From: Balamuthia mandrillaris
Taxonomy: Eukaryota > Discosea > Longamoebia > Balamuthiidae
Assembly: GCA_031835245.1 (NCBI GenBank)
Contig: JAVKOQ010000555.1
Span: 1 to 27,905, forward strand
DNA: 27,905 nt
Direction of reading: 5' to 3'
Under the pieces are notes generated by a model. That model had not been told where the DNA came from, did not search any database, and saw nothing but the letters and a program-made list of their open reading frames with translations. Position 1 is the stretch's first letter. Every line of letters begins with the position of its first letter. The translations under genes and the position numbers were made by a program. Shown in pieces: positions 1 through 11,039 of the stretch.

Positions 1-2933
1 GTATATGTGCAAGAACCACAAAACAGTAGTGGTACTTCAATAGATCACGCAGACTCCACACTGGTAAAATTTAAAAACCTTGCTCACAATGAGGACAAAG
101 ACGTTGTTGTCATTACAGCAGGCCTCAATGATTCGAGCCACTTGTCATATCCTGCTCTCTGTAAGTTCTTAAGGTAAGTTGCTATATGTATATATACGTG
201 TTGGCCTTTTCTCACGTTTGCAACAAGCTACCTGTACACGGGATCGCTAGAAAACCTACATGAGACCACTGTGGGTGGTGCCTACACAGAGGGGCCTAAC
301 ACCGACGAAGAACGACAGGAGATTCTGCGGCTTTCACGGCTATTTCAGTTGCGGGATCGTGATCACTTATTTGATCTTCTCCGGCAACGTAGCTTGCAAA
401 AGAAGCTTCCTAAGCCCACCAGCGAAAGTGGACCAAAGAAACCAAACGACCAACTTCGCAACACTCGTCAACATGATAGGCTAGCAAGAAAGGGAAATAC
501 TAGAAAACAAAGAAGAAGAGTCAAGACACTATTTGATCCTCAGATAGAGGAAGCCAAGGAATGGGAAGAAGCATTGCGAGTTGCTGCAGAGCTGGACACA
601 GCTGATGTAGTACAAAATAACGATAACGCTGAAGAAGAAAAGGAACCAACCAAAGAGAAAGCACAACGGCAAACTTATGATAACCAACAAGAAACAGAGG
701 AAAAAGAACGCGCCTTTAGTTTCCTGCAACACGGTATGTGGAGAATGTACAACGACTACGAAAACTGTACAGAAGTGGACATTGTGCTCAGTAACGAAAC
801 AGATGATGACGGGGAAGGCAATGATTGCACAACTGACAAGGCAGTTTCCTTTCACAAAGTAGTGCTGATGGCGCGGAGTGAAGTTTTCCAGGCAATGTTT
901 GCAAGTGGTATGGTGGAAGCGCAGAGGAAACGAATAGTATTGCCCAACGCTCAGCATTTGCTTACTCTGAAAAAGCTCAAGGAATTTTTCTATCTTGGCC
1001 AAGTGAACTTCTTGTCCCCTTTACCATCACCTCCATCCTCTTCATCATCCTTATCATCGGCAGTAACACCATCTGGATCAAATGGTGCCTTGTCACACCA
1101 AGACGACCTCATCGACTCCGAAAGTAGAGAAGCGGACCAAGACAAACAAAATGCAAACCTTTTTCTGGATTTAGACGTCATAATGGAACTCATTGAGCTC
1201 AGCAACGAGTTTATTTTGGAACGGTTAAAGCAGCTCTGCGAAGAGTTTATTGTCACAACACAACATGCCCTGTTCGAAAACCATTTGGTGGACTTACTCA
1301 TTGCCGCCGATACATATCGCTGCGATCAGTTAAAGAGAAATTGCTTAGACTACATAAGGAGCAACCTTGTTGATCTCTTAATGTCCAACTCTTTACATCC
1401 CCTATGCTCAGACTTCGATGGCAAATATTCCCATCTCTTAACTGAGGCCGAAAGACACACGTGGAACTCGTGTGCTCCCTCAGTTTCGTTCCATCACAAC
1501 CTTCTTTCAACACCAGCTTCGGTAATACCTTCACAACGGAATTTGGCGTCAACGGAGGAGAAGCATGACCAGTGTGGTTTGGAAGCAGAGGAAGATATGC
1601 TTTGTAATCAGGAAGGCAAACTGCGAAGAATCCGAACCTTACGCAAGAAGCTTCTTCAAATACAAAAGCTGGAACAAAGAAGAGCTAAGGTAGGCGAAGC
1701 GCAGCTGAAACTTTTTTCTCATCTAATCTTTTATATTATTCCTCTCAGGGAGAACATTTGGACGAGTACCAGGAAGCCAAGATTATTCAGTCTTTTGCCC
1801 TCAAGGATGAACTTTCTTTACTTTGTGCTGCAGTGAGCAATGTTTCAGGCATTGAAGACTTGTCTCTGAAGCCTTCTTCTACCTCATTATCAACTATTTC
1901 CGATGCTTCCTTCTCCACAGCTTCCACGAAAGAAACTACAAAAATCGAGGTGATCCCTTCTTCTGAGACACAATCAAGCGATAATCCACTGGATACAGTA
2001 CCACAGGCAGCTCCCCTTGACAGAAAGATCAGCAACGTTCACGCCGAAATCGAAGAGCTCAGCAACAAAAAATCCCTGGCTCGTAGGCAGAGACGAAAAA
2101 AATCACGAGAAAAGAGTGAACGACCAAACTCCTTGCCCACAAAGCACAGCCCTCACAAAGAACTCTCCGTTGCTCCTTGGTCTCACCCAAAACCTCCACC
2201 AACAAGCCAATTCATGTCTAACCTGCCAACTGAACACGAGTTGCCCTCTACTTCTGGGCACCCTGTTTCCCTTTTGCAGATTCAGCAAGAAGAAGGGCGG
2301 CTGCAGGCAATCCCAACGCCGAGCGTTCGTTCGTCTAAATCAGTGGCCAGGAACAGTAAAGCGAGCAAGGTTGGAGCGGATCCAGCTCCAGCGACTTCTC
2401 CCTGGTCTCCCCTGCCAGTGAACCAGTCCTCTCCAACGAAAAAATTGTCACTGTTGGACATACAAATGCAGGAAAAGGCAGCCTTATCAAAACAGCAACC
2501 ACCCACCAAACCCTTGCCGCGGCCGGGTTCTGGCAACAATCCCTTGCAATATTCCTCCAATGCTATTCCTATATCCTTCCCAAAAAGTCGCAGCAAAGCA
2601 ACCAGATCCAGCCAGAGCAGAGCAATTAAAGCAGTGGAGCCTGCCAATTCATCCAGCAATCCTTGGGCTGCCAAAGCTGCTCCTCCAGTTTCTGTCGAGC
2701 AGAAAACCATCAGAATGCAAGGGAGCAACACCCCACAAACAAAGCCCCTGTCACTGCGCGAGATTCAAGCAGAGGAGACTCAAAGAGCCTCCTCAACCAG
2801 AAAGTGGACAGATAAGCCGCCAACTGCCGATCTCCGCTTCATTCAGGAAGAGGAAGAGGCCAACCAGTTAATTCATCAATTTTATGCCAATAATCCACAG
2901 GAGCTCTTTTGGGATGCACTGAACCAGCGGTAG
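1..2933 (+). CDS. Tandem BTB/POZ protein, IBtk-like (5' end missing)
   Basis: Exons are 1-173, 228-1689 and 1749-2933; the introns are 54 and 59 nt (GTAAGT and GTAGGC donors). The visible 939 codons are in frame throughout and end at TAG. The first exons hold the end of one BTB domain (LYTGSLEN, then an ILRLSRLFQL helix). A second BTB lies at about nt 760-1390: it begins VDIVLSN, contains FHKVVLMARSEVFQAMF, and is interrupted by a Ser/Pro-rich loop at nt 1015-1150. The C-terminal 390 residues are disordered and basic, with repeated PW and SLxxIQxEE motifs. Tandem BTBs followed by such a tail resemble inhibitor of Bruton tyrosine kinase (IBtk), a Cullin-3 substrate adaptor in animals; the ankyrin and RCC1 parts would lie upstream of the window. 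The BTB assignment is firm. IBtk orthology is an inference, and LZTR1-like proteins also carry two BTBs. Confidence 0.8.
2169..2861 (+). repeat. Degenerate PW / SLxxIQxEE motif repeats in the BTB protein tail
   Basis: Four protein-level units are visible. Each has a tryptophan motif (APWSH at 2172, SPWSP at 2397, NPWAA at 2659, RKWTD at 2800) followed by a short amphipathic motif: SLLQIQQEE near 2267, SLLDIQMQE near 2446, SLREIQAEE near 2752 and LRFIQEEEE near 2832. Spacing varies and the DNA is not repetitive, so these are conserved linear motifs rather than a satellite. They probably bind a partner, which I cannot identify. Confidence 0.7.
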
Positions 2934-3057
2934 GGATGGATCATGATGGATGATGAGATTGTTTCATCCTTCCGCCTATTTTTTCCTCCTTGTAAACAAG
3001 ATGACAGTTTATTGTGCTGCATACCATCCAACGTCCAGTGTTGCGGATCAAGGCTGA

Positions 3058-3105
3058 CAGTTAGGGGCTTGGTACGGATTCGGATATCCATCAGTTAGGG
3101 GCTTG
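3058..3105. repeat. 16-bp direct repeat across the convergent 3' ends
   Basis: CAGTTAGGGGCTTGGT occurs at 3058-3073 and again at 3090-3105. The second copy contains the mannosidase stop codon (TAA on the minus strand at 3097-3095). The whole 161-bp gap between the two stop codons is 3' UTR. An AATAAA for the mannosidase lies on the minus strand near 3007-3013. Confidence 0.7.
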
Positions 3106-3319
3106 GTTGCACCGATAGAATAAATGTACGGATTTCCATGGGTGAAAGGACTACTGTGAAAGGCGGAGCATCGCCTTTGTGACGAGGAACCGCATTGCTT
3201 TGTGCCGTTTTCCACGAATATCTATGGACCTGACTTTTTGGTTGATTAGCACTGAGGCTCTGTTCTTCAAGTTTCAGCACGTCAAAGTTGGCAAACAGGC
3301 TGGCAATATTCACCTGTAG

Positions 3320-3354
<35 letters not shown>

Positions 3355-3978
3355 CAACAATGCTGCAACAGAAGCGTGATGTGCTATGATGTGCTGCACT
3401 GTGAAATTTACCTGAACAGGCTGCGAATATTTAGGATGCTCTCCGTGAGCATAGATATGGTTCAAACGAAGAAGGAATTGATTGGGAGTGTCCAAGGGTT
3501 TCAGTGTTTGAAGATGGATGTTAGGCGGCAGAGATTGTCTCAGAGGAATAAACTCGCTCGCATAAGTTGAAAACCACTCTTTGGCGCTGCTGCCACCTGA
3601 GATTAAGAGGTAAGTAGATGCTCTATAATAAATCAATACAAAGTAGCTTCAGTCACCTTGGTCAAAGTCACTAGCAAACCACAGCAGGCAGGGATTGTTT
3701 AGGCGCAGTGCTTCCTCTCTCTGGAAGAGGGTAGAGTTGGTGGCTGGACCCACAAAGACTCGATGGACAGTACGAATGGCCTCAGTCTCATTAAGAGGCT
3801 CGCCAACCCCTCTGCTGTCATCGTGCAAAAGACGCCTGTGTAGCATCACTTCAAATTCACCATTGGTAAGGCTGCTAGCACCTTGGGAACGATCAGTTAC
3901 AATTCTGTGTTTCGATTTCGTTTGGTTAGTATATGAACAGAATGACGCCAACGTTTGATAAGGAAAAGCTGCATAAAA

Positions 3979-4016
<38 letters not shown>

Positions 4017-4445
4017 CAAACGTAAATCTCATGTCGCTATTCGTGTCGTTGATGTACGCGGCAGTGTTTATGGGATAATAGTTGCCAGCTACAGGTTCAT
4101 TAACTTGTAGCTGCCAAGTTGGTCTGTAGTTGTAGCGACGTTGCTGCATTTCTTGGCCTTCTGAGTCGGTGTACCAAGTGTGTGCATTACTTATGTTGGT
4201 GTTGAATTTTGTGATCATCTGTGAATTGTTATGACATTAGAAATGGGGTATATGAATACACTGTACCACTGCATACCTCTTTACCCCACTGATCCGTGAT
4301 GTTAATCGGTCCGATGTTGTACTCAAACTCGACAAAGGGTGAGCGCTCATAAAGCCTTATCTTCTGAGAGGCCCAGGAATTCCACTTTATTTGGAATTCC
4401 TTATTTTTTTAACGAGAAAGAGAAAGTTAAAGAGAAAGTTAAAGT

Positions 4446-4491
<46 letters not shown>

Positions 4492-7379
4492 TTAGCGAAT
4501 AGGCTACGGTAAGTACAGCCACAGAAGCAAACCTTGAAAATGGGTCCAGAAGTGAGCAAAAGAAGGTCTGGAGTATTATCATCACCAGTAAGGGGCAGCG
4601 GGTTTGTGCTGTTTGGTCTGAAAATATAGGCACCTATTGATCATATGGTCGGTTGCAGTTGCTGAAATGGGAGTATTAAAATAGCGCAAACCTGATGCTT
4701 GGCTTGACTCGGGGTTCCCAATACTAGCATTATACCATAAGAGGTTTTGTTGCATTGCCAAAGACTGTGAAGTTTGCTTGTTTATAATGAAGGAAAGACG
4801 TTTTGTGGTCTGATTTACCAACACCGAAAAGTAGTCATTCGATATTTCAACGTTTGCTTGCTCCACAGTATCCGACATAACCACCGTCTTTACGGGGGTA
4901 GCATGTAGTCGAGAATGCGATGGTTGGATGACAACGCTTCTGTAACCAAGCGCCGGGACATCAACAGCAAAGACCAGTGTGAGATATCCTGGCCGATCCA
5001 CATTCTTTTGTAGCTGAGAGGGAATTGTTTGCCCATATTGATCCACAACTGAAAAAAAGCGGAGGTTAACCAGAAACACAAGCAATTTGGTGCTCGCAAA
5101 GCATTCCAAGGAGAAAGGCAAACCTTCAAAGTCACCAACAGGAACAGGTACAGCAAAGTATTCGCTTCTATTCCAGGCCAACGGATTTGTTATCACTAAG
5201 GGAACAATGCGATCTTGCGACAAAGCTTGCGTGAGTGGATCACACAAGCTAACGTTGAGATATTGACAGGATGTTAGCAAGGGTGGGTGAGGATCGGCCG
5301 GTTGACTATGCACGTGTCTACTATTGCTGGATAACAACGGCTCTTGCATAAGGAGGCTTCCACGTTTTGTCAACAACTGACCTAACGTCTGTTCCATCAA
5401 TTCTTCGCATGCTTCGGTACCAATTGAGAGCTGCTTGGCATAGTCATCTGCAACGTGCTGCTTTTCTGTCCCAGACACAGCGTCATGGTGTTGAGCTACC
5501 GCCAGTGCATATTCCAGAGTCTGTATATGTTCCAAAGCCCAATCCTCGTCTGTTGACGGTAAAATACCTGTCATACATTGAAAGCCAGAGAAACGGTCAA
5601 AATATGGCATTGTAAAACCATAAAACGTGAAAAGTGAGAACTGAAGCACACCTTGCGAGACAGAATAAAACCTTTCAGCACCTCTAAGCAAATTTGCTCG
5701 GCTACGCACGTACCCTTTCAAAGCTGGTCGACTTGTAAAATAGCCTGTCCAATAGGCATGTGCTGCAACCATGAGAGAAAGAGAGAACGAGAAGAGATGT
5801 TCAGACAATCAGTAGGAAGCAATAAAGATAGACAGTATGCCACAAACCATAGTCTGCATAGGGAAAGAAATCATCCGTTTTCACGGACCAAGTAATATTG
5901 CGTGATTCAGCAACCTCATGTACAGCTTTTATGTACAAACTTGGTGTGCTATACATGATTTTTACTCCAAACTGAGGGTTTGCATTTATATACTTGATTA
6001 ACTTGTCCATGTTCTGGGATTGCGGCCGCAGAATGGGAGTATCAATCCAAGAGGTTAATAAAGGGTAAGGCAAGGAACTTCAAGAGAAAGAGAACCTTGA
6101 AATTTATGTTTGCATTCATAAACTGAAAGTCGTCGCCAAAAGTCATCATTATCTGGTTAGTTCGGTAGACTTTGCGTCGTTCTTTGGCATTGTTGACCAA
6201 TTGTAAGGCACGAGTGTGGAGGTTGTAGCCTTCAAGCCGGGGGTCGTCCTTGATTGGATCAACATTATCACATTCGAAACAAAAACCACTAGGTGGACCA
6301 TAATGATCTGTGCAAATTCAAAGTAAGAGATTGTAGGTTGACAACCAAGAGAGAAAATGAACAGAGAGTTAAATACCATAAAGAACATGGGTGAACATTT
6401 CTGTCTCATGGCCAAGACTTTGGCTGCCCCTCCAAATAAACTCCATTTCTTGGGTCTTAGCGCGTTGGGCATGATCTTAAAGGTGAAGCGAGACGGGGTG
6501 AGGATGGGGAATATGGGGAGTAATTAACAATCCACAGTGCATACCCTGATAGTCAATACGCGCAAAAAAGAATGCATTGAACCCCATTAACGCGAAGAGG
6601 GAGGCCTGAGTGGAGGCATGACCAAAGGGATCTTTGGTTATTGGGACGTGCATTACTACAAAGAACAAATAAATTCAAGAGAAAACAAAGGGGTGTTTTT
6701 ACCAATGTGCCAACCGATGGTGGGCTGTACTCCAAACTCCCGCAAGAGAAAACGGTGACCGCTGGTCATTTGATCCACAATGGCCTCGTAATGGGTTGTT
6801 GCTTCATCGTTCATGCACCATCCTCCGTTGATGAACTCTAGCCTTCCCGAAGATACCAGCTCCCTCACTACTTCCTTCATGTCTTCCGTTTGCTCGGCCC
6901 ACCACCTCTCGAAAAAGGCGATCTCGACGTAGATGAAGCGTTTGGTGGGATCTAGCCTGAGCTCCCTTATCACAGAATCCAAGATGTATTGTACGCCAGC
7001 TTCTTGTATGGTATTGTTTGCTCCGTAGTAGTACTGGTCTACCGTTTTGAGCCAGCCTACATCCTGCACGCAAACGCCAGCCAGAGACATGCCAAAGCAA
7101 CAAAAAAGAGTGAGCAAGGCCAGATGGACTCTGCAGAGGGCTGATGGTTCATGAACGTACGTCGTGAGTATGGGCAACCACATGAACAACAAGCTCCTCA
7201 GCTTTCCAATCTGCAGCGGTAGCAGCAGCAGCAGGAACCCTGCCTTGGTGGTGAGAGGTAGTGTCAAGATTAGCAGCCAGCGAACCTGCCACCCACAACA
7301 GAGCGAGAAGGAGGGAACAATAAAACGGGGCAGGGGGCCAGCCAGGCGTGGAAAAGGACTTGGCCGCGTGCCTCAACAT
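3095..7379 (-). CDS. MAN2B1: Lysosomal alpha-mannosidase, glycoside hydrolase family 38
   Basis: This enzyme removes alpha-linked mannose from N-glycans in the lysosome. My model has 15 exons: 7379-7161, 7063-6703, 6631-6545, 6475-6377, 6307-6096, 6013-5848, 5762-5652, 5567-5124, 5048-4692, 4633-4533, 4399-4277, 4218-4022, 3904-3657, 3596-3412 and 3313-3095. It gives 1042 residues; the human enzyme has about 1010. A signal peptide is clear ([15 protein letters not shown], residues 21-35). The zinc and catalytic residues are all present: HTHDDVGW (H72, D74), the nucleophile D194 in DPFGHA, and H446 in HHDAVSGT. Other conserved blocks are [36 protein letters not shown] and [10 protein letters not shown]. 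The start is the first ATG before the signal peptide. No defect is visible. Introns run 58-133 nt and three contain long CT tracts. The gene name is given by similarity; it might equally be a MAN2B2-type paralogue. Confidence 0.94.
3321..3352 (-). repeat. (CT)n microsatellite in mannosidase intron 14
   Basis: About 15 AG units on the plus strand read as CT on the sense strand. They lie close to the acceptor of intron 3411-3314 and extend its polypyrimidine tract. Confidence 0.9.
3981..4013 (-). repeat. (CT)n microsatellite in mannosidase intron 12
   Basis: About 16 AG units on the plus strand read as CT on the sense strand, just after the donor (GTTTGC) of intron 4021-3905. Confidence 0.9.
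4448..4484 (-). repeat. (CT)n microsatellite in mannosidase intron 10
   Basis: About 17 AG units on the plus strand read as CT on the sense strand in intron 4532-4400 (133 nt, the longest of the gene). They are followed by short copies of CTTTAACTTT and a T-rich acceptor. Confidence 0.9.
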
Positions 7380-7631
7380 TGTAAACAATCAAGAGAGCCT
7401 CTCGGTAGTAGGGCAGGTTGAGTGTTGTGGGTCGAGGTCTTTAGGAGGAGGAGCAACAACCAAAGGGGGTGCAACAACCAGCGGGGAGGGATGGGTGGAC
7501 CTTTAATGCCAGCGTCATCATCATCATCGTGACATGATGGCATCATTAATTACGGCAGGCAGGGGCACAGGCTGTGTTGTTGGCTTGCCTGCTGCCCCTT
7601 TACAAAAAGAAAAAGAAGCAGCACATGGGGG
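7380..7631. promoter_or_regulatory. Divergent promoter region, mannosidase / EMC7
   Basis: These 252 bp separate the two start codons and must hold both 5' UTRs and promoters. I see GC-rich and ATC-repeat stretches (CATCATCATCATCGTGACAT near 7515) but no convincing TATA box on either strand. Confidence 0.5.
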
Positions 7632-8217
7632 ATGACGCAGCAACGGCAGCAGGGGCAGGAGAAGGAGGAGGAGGAGAAGAAGGAGGGAGGTGTTTTTGCT
7701 TTGTGGCGGACGGCGCCCTCCCCTCTCCCAAGGAAAAGAGGTACCCCATTTACGTCGGTGACTAGAGGCGTTCTTATCGTTGCACTTCTGGTTGTCACTG
7801 TGTGGACAAGCAGTTGTTGCGCAGAGGGCGAAGAAAGGGGGGAGATTGCGGAGTCAGCTGCTGCCTACTACGAGGTGCACGGGAGAGTGGTTGCTGCCAC
7901 TAACACCACTCGCATTATTTTGCATGGGAATGGAGGACAACTCTCCCAGTTACCAACAACGAAGGATGGGCTGTTTAGAATGTGGGTGAGCCCCCCTCAT
8001 CCTTCCTTAGCACTCCGACCGTGCCTTTGCTAACCTCTCGTCCGACAACACCATGTGACAGCAAAGACCTGCCTAGTGGTGCCTATCTGCTAGAGGTGGT
8101 ATCGAACGAGCACCTCTATCCCTTGGTAGTTATCTCTTATTCCTCTAGAACCCATCACCTCAACTTGCCGTTTCTCTCCCTACATAACCGCTGACCATTC
8201 GTTCACTGTGTTGTTAC

Positions 8218-8258
<41 letters not shown>

Positions 8259-8874
8259 GCCAGTTACGGGTGGATGTCAGCGCCAAACACAATGGCAAAG
8301 TGAAGGCCAGGCTTGCCGGTGATTCTGCCAAGAGCAAGAGCCTCTCTTATCCTTTGAACATTGAACCCTTGGCTCCGATGCAATTTTTTGAGGTGCTCTC
8401 TCTTTCCCTAGCCAGTGTTTTGTGCCTCCTCCCACGCTTTTTCTTAATTGCTTTTACAGGAGCGCAAAGGCTTCAACTTCCTTGAGCTCTTCAAAAACCC
8501 GATGGTCATTATGATGGGTGTCACATTGGTGATGATACTGGTCGTGCCAAAGCTTATGGGTACTACTTCTGGCCACGCTTCTTTTCTCCGTTGTAACGCT
8601 TAGCGTTAAAACTTATTGTGGCATTCATAATTGCAACATTTAGACTCTGAAGCAATGAAAGAGGCTCAAGCCCAGGCACAAGGCCAGAACCCTCTCGGTA
8701 CCTCATTGCCCCATTTCTGCTATTTTGATCGCTTTACCTACACCATCACTTACCTTAGCTAATCTAGAAATGCTGACCAATTGGGGAGAATCAAATGCAG
8801 CACCTTCCTCATCTAATGCAAACAGCACCTCTGAGTCTGCCAAAAACAGGGCCAGAAGGAAAAAAAACCAGTAA
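7632..8874 (+). CDS. EMC7: ER membrane protein complex subunit 7
   Basis: EMC7 is a lumenal beta-sandwich subunit of the ER complex that inserts transmembrane helices. Exons are 7632-7981, 8062-8125, 8264-8392, 8460-8559, 8644-8697 and 8768-8874, giving 267 residues (human about 242). A hydrophobic signal (GVLIVALLVVTVW, residues 46-58) is preceded by 45 mostly charged residues, which is long for a signal peptide. Since the only in-frame ATG before it is 7632, either that start is right or an upstream exon was missed. The beta-sandwich follows: YYEVHGRVV, then DGLFRIKDLPSGAYLLEVV, then LRVDVSAKHNGKVKARL. FLELFKNPMVIMMG and the next hydrophobic residues form the single membrane segment. The tail is basic (KNRARRKKNQ). 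Intron 1 uses donor GTGGGT, chosen because it alone keeps frame and the DLPSG block. Confidence 0.9.
8219..8254 (+). repeat. (CT)n microsatellite in EMC7 intron 2
   Basis: About 17 CT units on the sense strand immediately before the acceptor (CCAACGCCAG) of intron 8126-8263. This matches the CT tracts of the neighbouring mannosidase in strand and position type. Confidence 0.9.
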
Positions 8875-8972
8875 TCAACCACCGAGGCTGTCACGTCGTC
8901 CCGACTCAACCACAAAAATAATAAAATAAAAATAAAAACAAAAGAAGCTATTGGGGGTCGAGAAGACCAACC

Positions 8973-9824
8973 ATGCTGCAGCCCTCTGCAGCTTGCGACC
9001 CAGCAGGTTCCTATTGGGGCTTGTGGACAGGCTATGGTGTTTGGTTACTGCGGGGCAACGGCACAAGCAGCGTGAGTTTAGAAGAACCAGAGGTCGAGAG
9101 CAAAATCGGCGAGTTTTATGGGAAGGGTGTGCTATCACGCAGCAGTCCCTGCTTCTTTACCACCAAACCACACCAACACCACAAATCCACAAACGACGCA
9201 ACGAACGTCAATCTCAACGCAGTCAAGCGCCAACAAGATGGCTTTCATCGCTCAACAAAGCCTGGGGTAAAGCTTTTTGTTTTTTTGTACTTGCTAAATT
9301 CTCATCTTTTTGAAAGTGCAGAGGATGGTGGCCACCTGTTGAGAGAAAAGATAGCCATAATTTGTATCACATGTTTCAAAACGGAGTACATGAACCACTA
9401 CAACTGGGACTAGAAGAAGCTTTTTTTTTGGTCTTTGATTTACAAACACTCATTGTCTTCATGTGTGAAGATACAAATAACCTGAAAGAACAATCACCTG
9501 TTCTTTTGTCATACCATGCTTTGATTAATGCATTAGACCTACAAACACAAATATTGGCAATGAAACGACCTCTCACTAAAGAAGAATGCTTTGCTTTGTT
9601 TTCCTTTGCAAAACCTACATTTATGGCCAGTTATTTAGTTTATTCCCATTTTAAAAAACAAGGCTGGACCATAAAAACTGGTTTGAAATATGGTGCTGAC
9701 TTTGTACTTTACCATGATAGTCCATTTTTAAGTCATGCTGAGTATGTTGTTGTTGTAGTCTTATGTTGTTGTCTTATGTTATTGTTGTTGTTGTCTTATG
9801 TTGTTGTTGTTATTGTTGTCTTAG

Positions 9825-9859
<35 letters not shown>

Positions 9860-10185
9860 ATCACTGTGCTATAATAATTGTGATTGCTTTATTTTTTCTA
9901 ATTCTTATTTTTTCAATGAATATTATTTATTAGATGGGCAGTGAAAATTATAAACCAAAAGAAAGAAGCTTTGAGCTGCATTCTAAATGAAAATGTGTTA
10001 AATAATATTCAACGTATTATAAAACATGTGGCAAAGGTATTTAAATACTTGCTTTTATTATTTATATTATTATTAATTTTTTTAAATATAAGGGCCTTAT
10101 ATTATGCTTTATTGATAATACAAATACTACTTTTTCATGTTTAAATCAACAAAATTTGATAAAAACTTGTATTTTAAAGAAATAA
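8973..10185 (+). CDS. TSEN2: tRNA-splicing endonuclease catalytic subunit SEN2
   Basis: SEN2 cuts the 5' splice site of intron-containing pre-tRNAs. Exons are 8973-9266, 9317-9741, 9934-10036 and 10093-10185, giving 304 residues, shorter than human TSEN2 (about 465). The N-terminal block has EFYGKGVLSRSSP, the typical SEN2 FGKG-LSRS motif. The core has LGLEEAFFLVFDLQTLIVF, FMASYLVYSHFKKQGW and LKYGADFVLYHDSPFLSHAE. The catalytic triad is Y230 (FVLY), H238 (SHAE) and K274 (HVAK), each spaced much as in the human enzyme. Intron 2 must be removed to join SHAE to WAVKII. Exon 1 could contain a small uncalled intron, but no stop forces one. It starts 98 bp after the EMC7 stop. The last two exons are much richer in A+T than the first. 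An AATAAA follows the stop near 10195. Confidence 0.92.
9746..9858 (+). repeat. (TTG)n tract in SEN2 intron 2
   Basis: An imperfect GTT/TTG repeat with CTTATG interruptions fills most of intron 9742-9933. The sense strand is almost free of A. If retained, it would encode a run of valine and leucine. Confidence 0.85.
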
Positions 10186-10525
10186 TGACAACCATAATAA
10201 ACAATATTATTGTATATAATTAAATTTCTCTATTAAATTAGCAGGACAAAAATCTTTGATTTTCATCACTATTACCTTGCCTGTTTAACTATTTTCTATG
10301 CCTGCCCATTGGTTCCAGTCATTTAGCTGTGCTCCTGGGTTACAAAAAGCCAACTCTTTTTGATATACTACCTGGACTGAAGGTGACAACAATATCAAGA
10401 AAAGACTAGTAAGACTGGTTAAGTTCTGACATCATGTAACCATTACCAGGCAGTCAAAAAAACAATAAATGTGCAAAAGAGAAGGAGCAGTGCATATAGT
10501 GCATGCAGCTAGTGCAGGCTAGGAT
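10186..10525. other. A+T-rich stretch after SEN2, no gene seen
   Basis: This is the SEN2 3' flank followed by unassigned sequence. A 49-codon open stretch ends at about 10404, but no family could be recognised. The first clear mobile-element boundary is at 10526. Confidence 0.6.
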
Positions 10526-10785
10526 TGTCACATGGCGTGAACTCGGTCTGATTGATAGGATGACGTCAACCAGCCAATCAATGGAACCTCTAAGTATTGC
10601 ATGACTGTGGGAGAAGGTAAAAGAGGGGAAAAAGGAGAGAATAACAGAATTAGAGAGAGAAAACTGTCTACGTGTAGCAGGTCTTTCTAATAAGAGCAAA
10701 CCAAGAATCACTCCAATCTGATCTCTCCTTTGTGAGCATTGTGTGAGAGAGAGGAATTGGCACGACCCAAGGCTGGGTTGTGACA
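10526..10785. mobile_element. Solo LTR, type C
   Basis: A 260-bp segment starts TGTCACA and ends TGTGACA, a perfect 7-bp terminal inverted repeat with the TG...CA ends of an LTR. It is flanked by the 4-bp direct repeat GGAT (10522-10525 and 10786-10789), as expected of a target-site duplication. No internal region is attached, so it is best read as a recombined solo LTR. Its orientation is uncertain. It is a fossil, and I found no second copy in the window. Confidence 0.7.
10561..10578. promoter_or_regulatory. CRE-like palindrome and CCAAT motif inside LTR C
   Basis: TGACGTCA (10561-10568) is a perfect CRE-type palindrome, and CCAAT follows at 10574-10578. Both sit within the first 55 bp of the LTR. 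They may be LTR promoter elements; activity is not shown. Confidence 0.4.
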
Positions 10786-11039
10786 GGATGGCGGCATTGG
10801 TGTCCTTAGTAGTATATCACCTACCAAAGTCTTGAACAGTTACTTCACCATTAATTCTTAAACTGTGGCATAGCCTTGCTGCAACAAAACAAAGGAAGAA
10901 GTTGTGCTGTTGAGATATATGTGAAAAATTAAAATAAATGAAATTTTGAAAATAAGTTTGTTTTGAGATAGCTCCATTCTTATGATTATAGGACACATGG
11001 GAAACATATATTCTCTTTAGCAAAATACATGCCATTGGT

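Noticed and set aside
529-1002. 157-codon minus-strand frame within the BTB gene
   Set aside because: It lies antisense to the clearly conserved BTB exon, with Phe/Leu-rich content typical of the complement of Lys/Glu codons.
10256-10404. 49-codon open stretch after SEN2 (contains LAVLLGYKKPTLFDILPGL)
   Set aside because: It looks protein-like but has no start codon, splice signals or recognisable family, and lies in A+T-rich flank.
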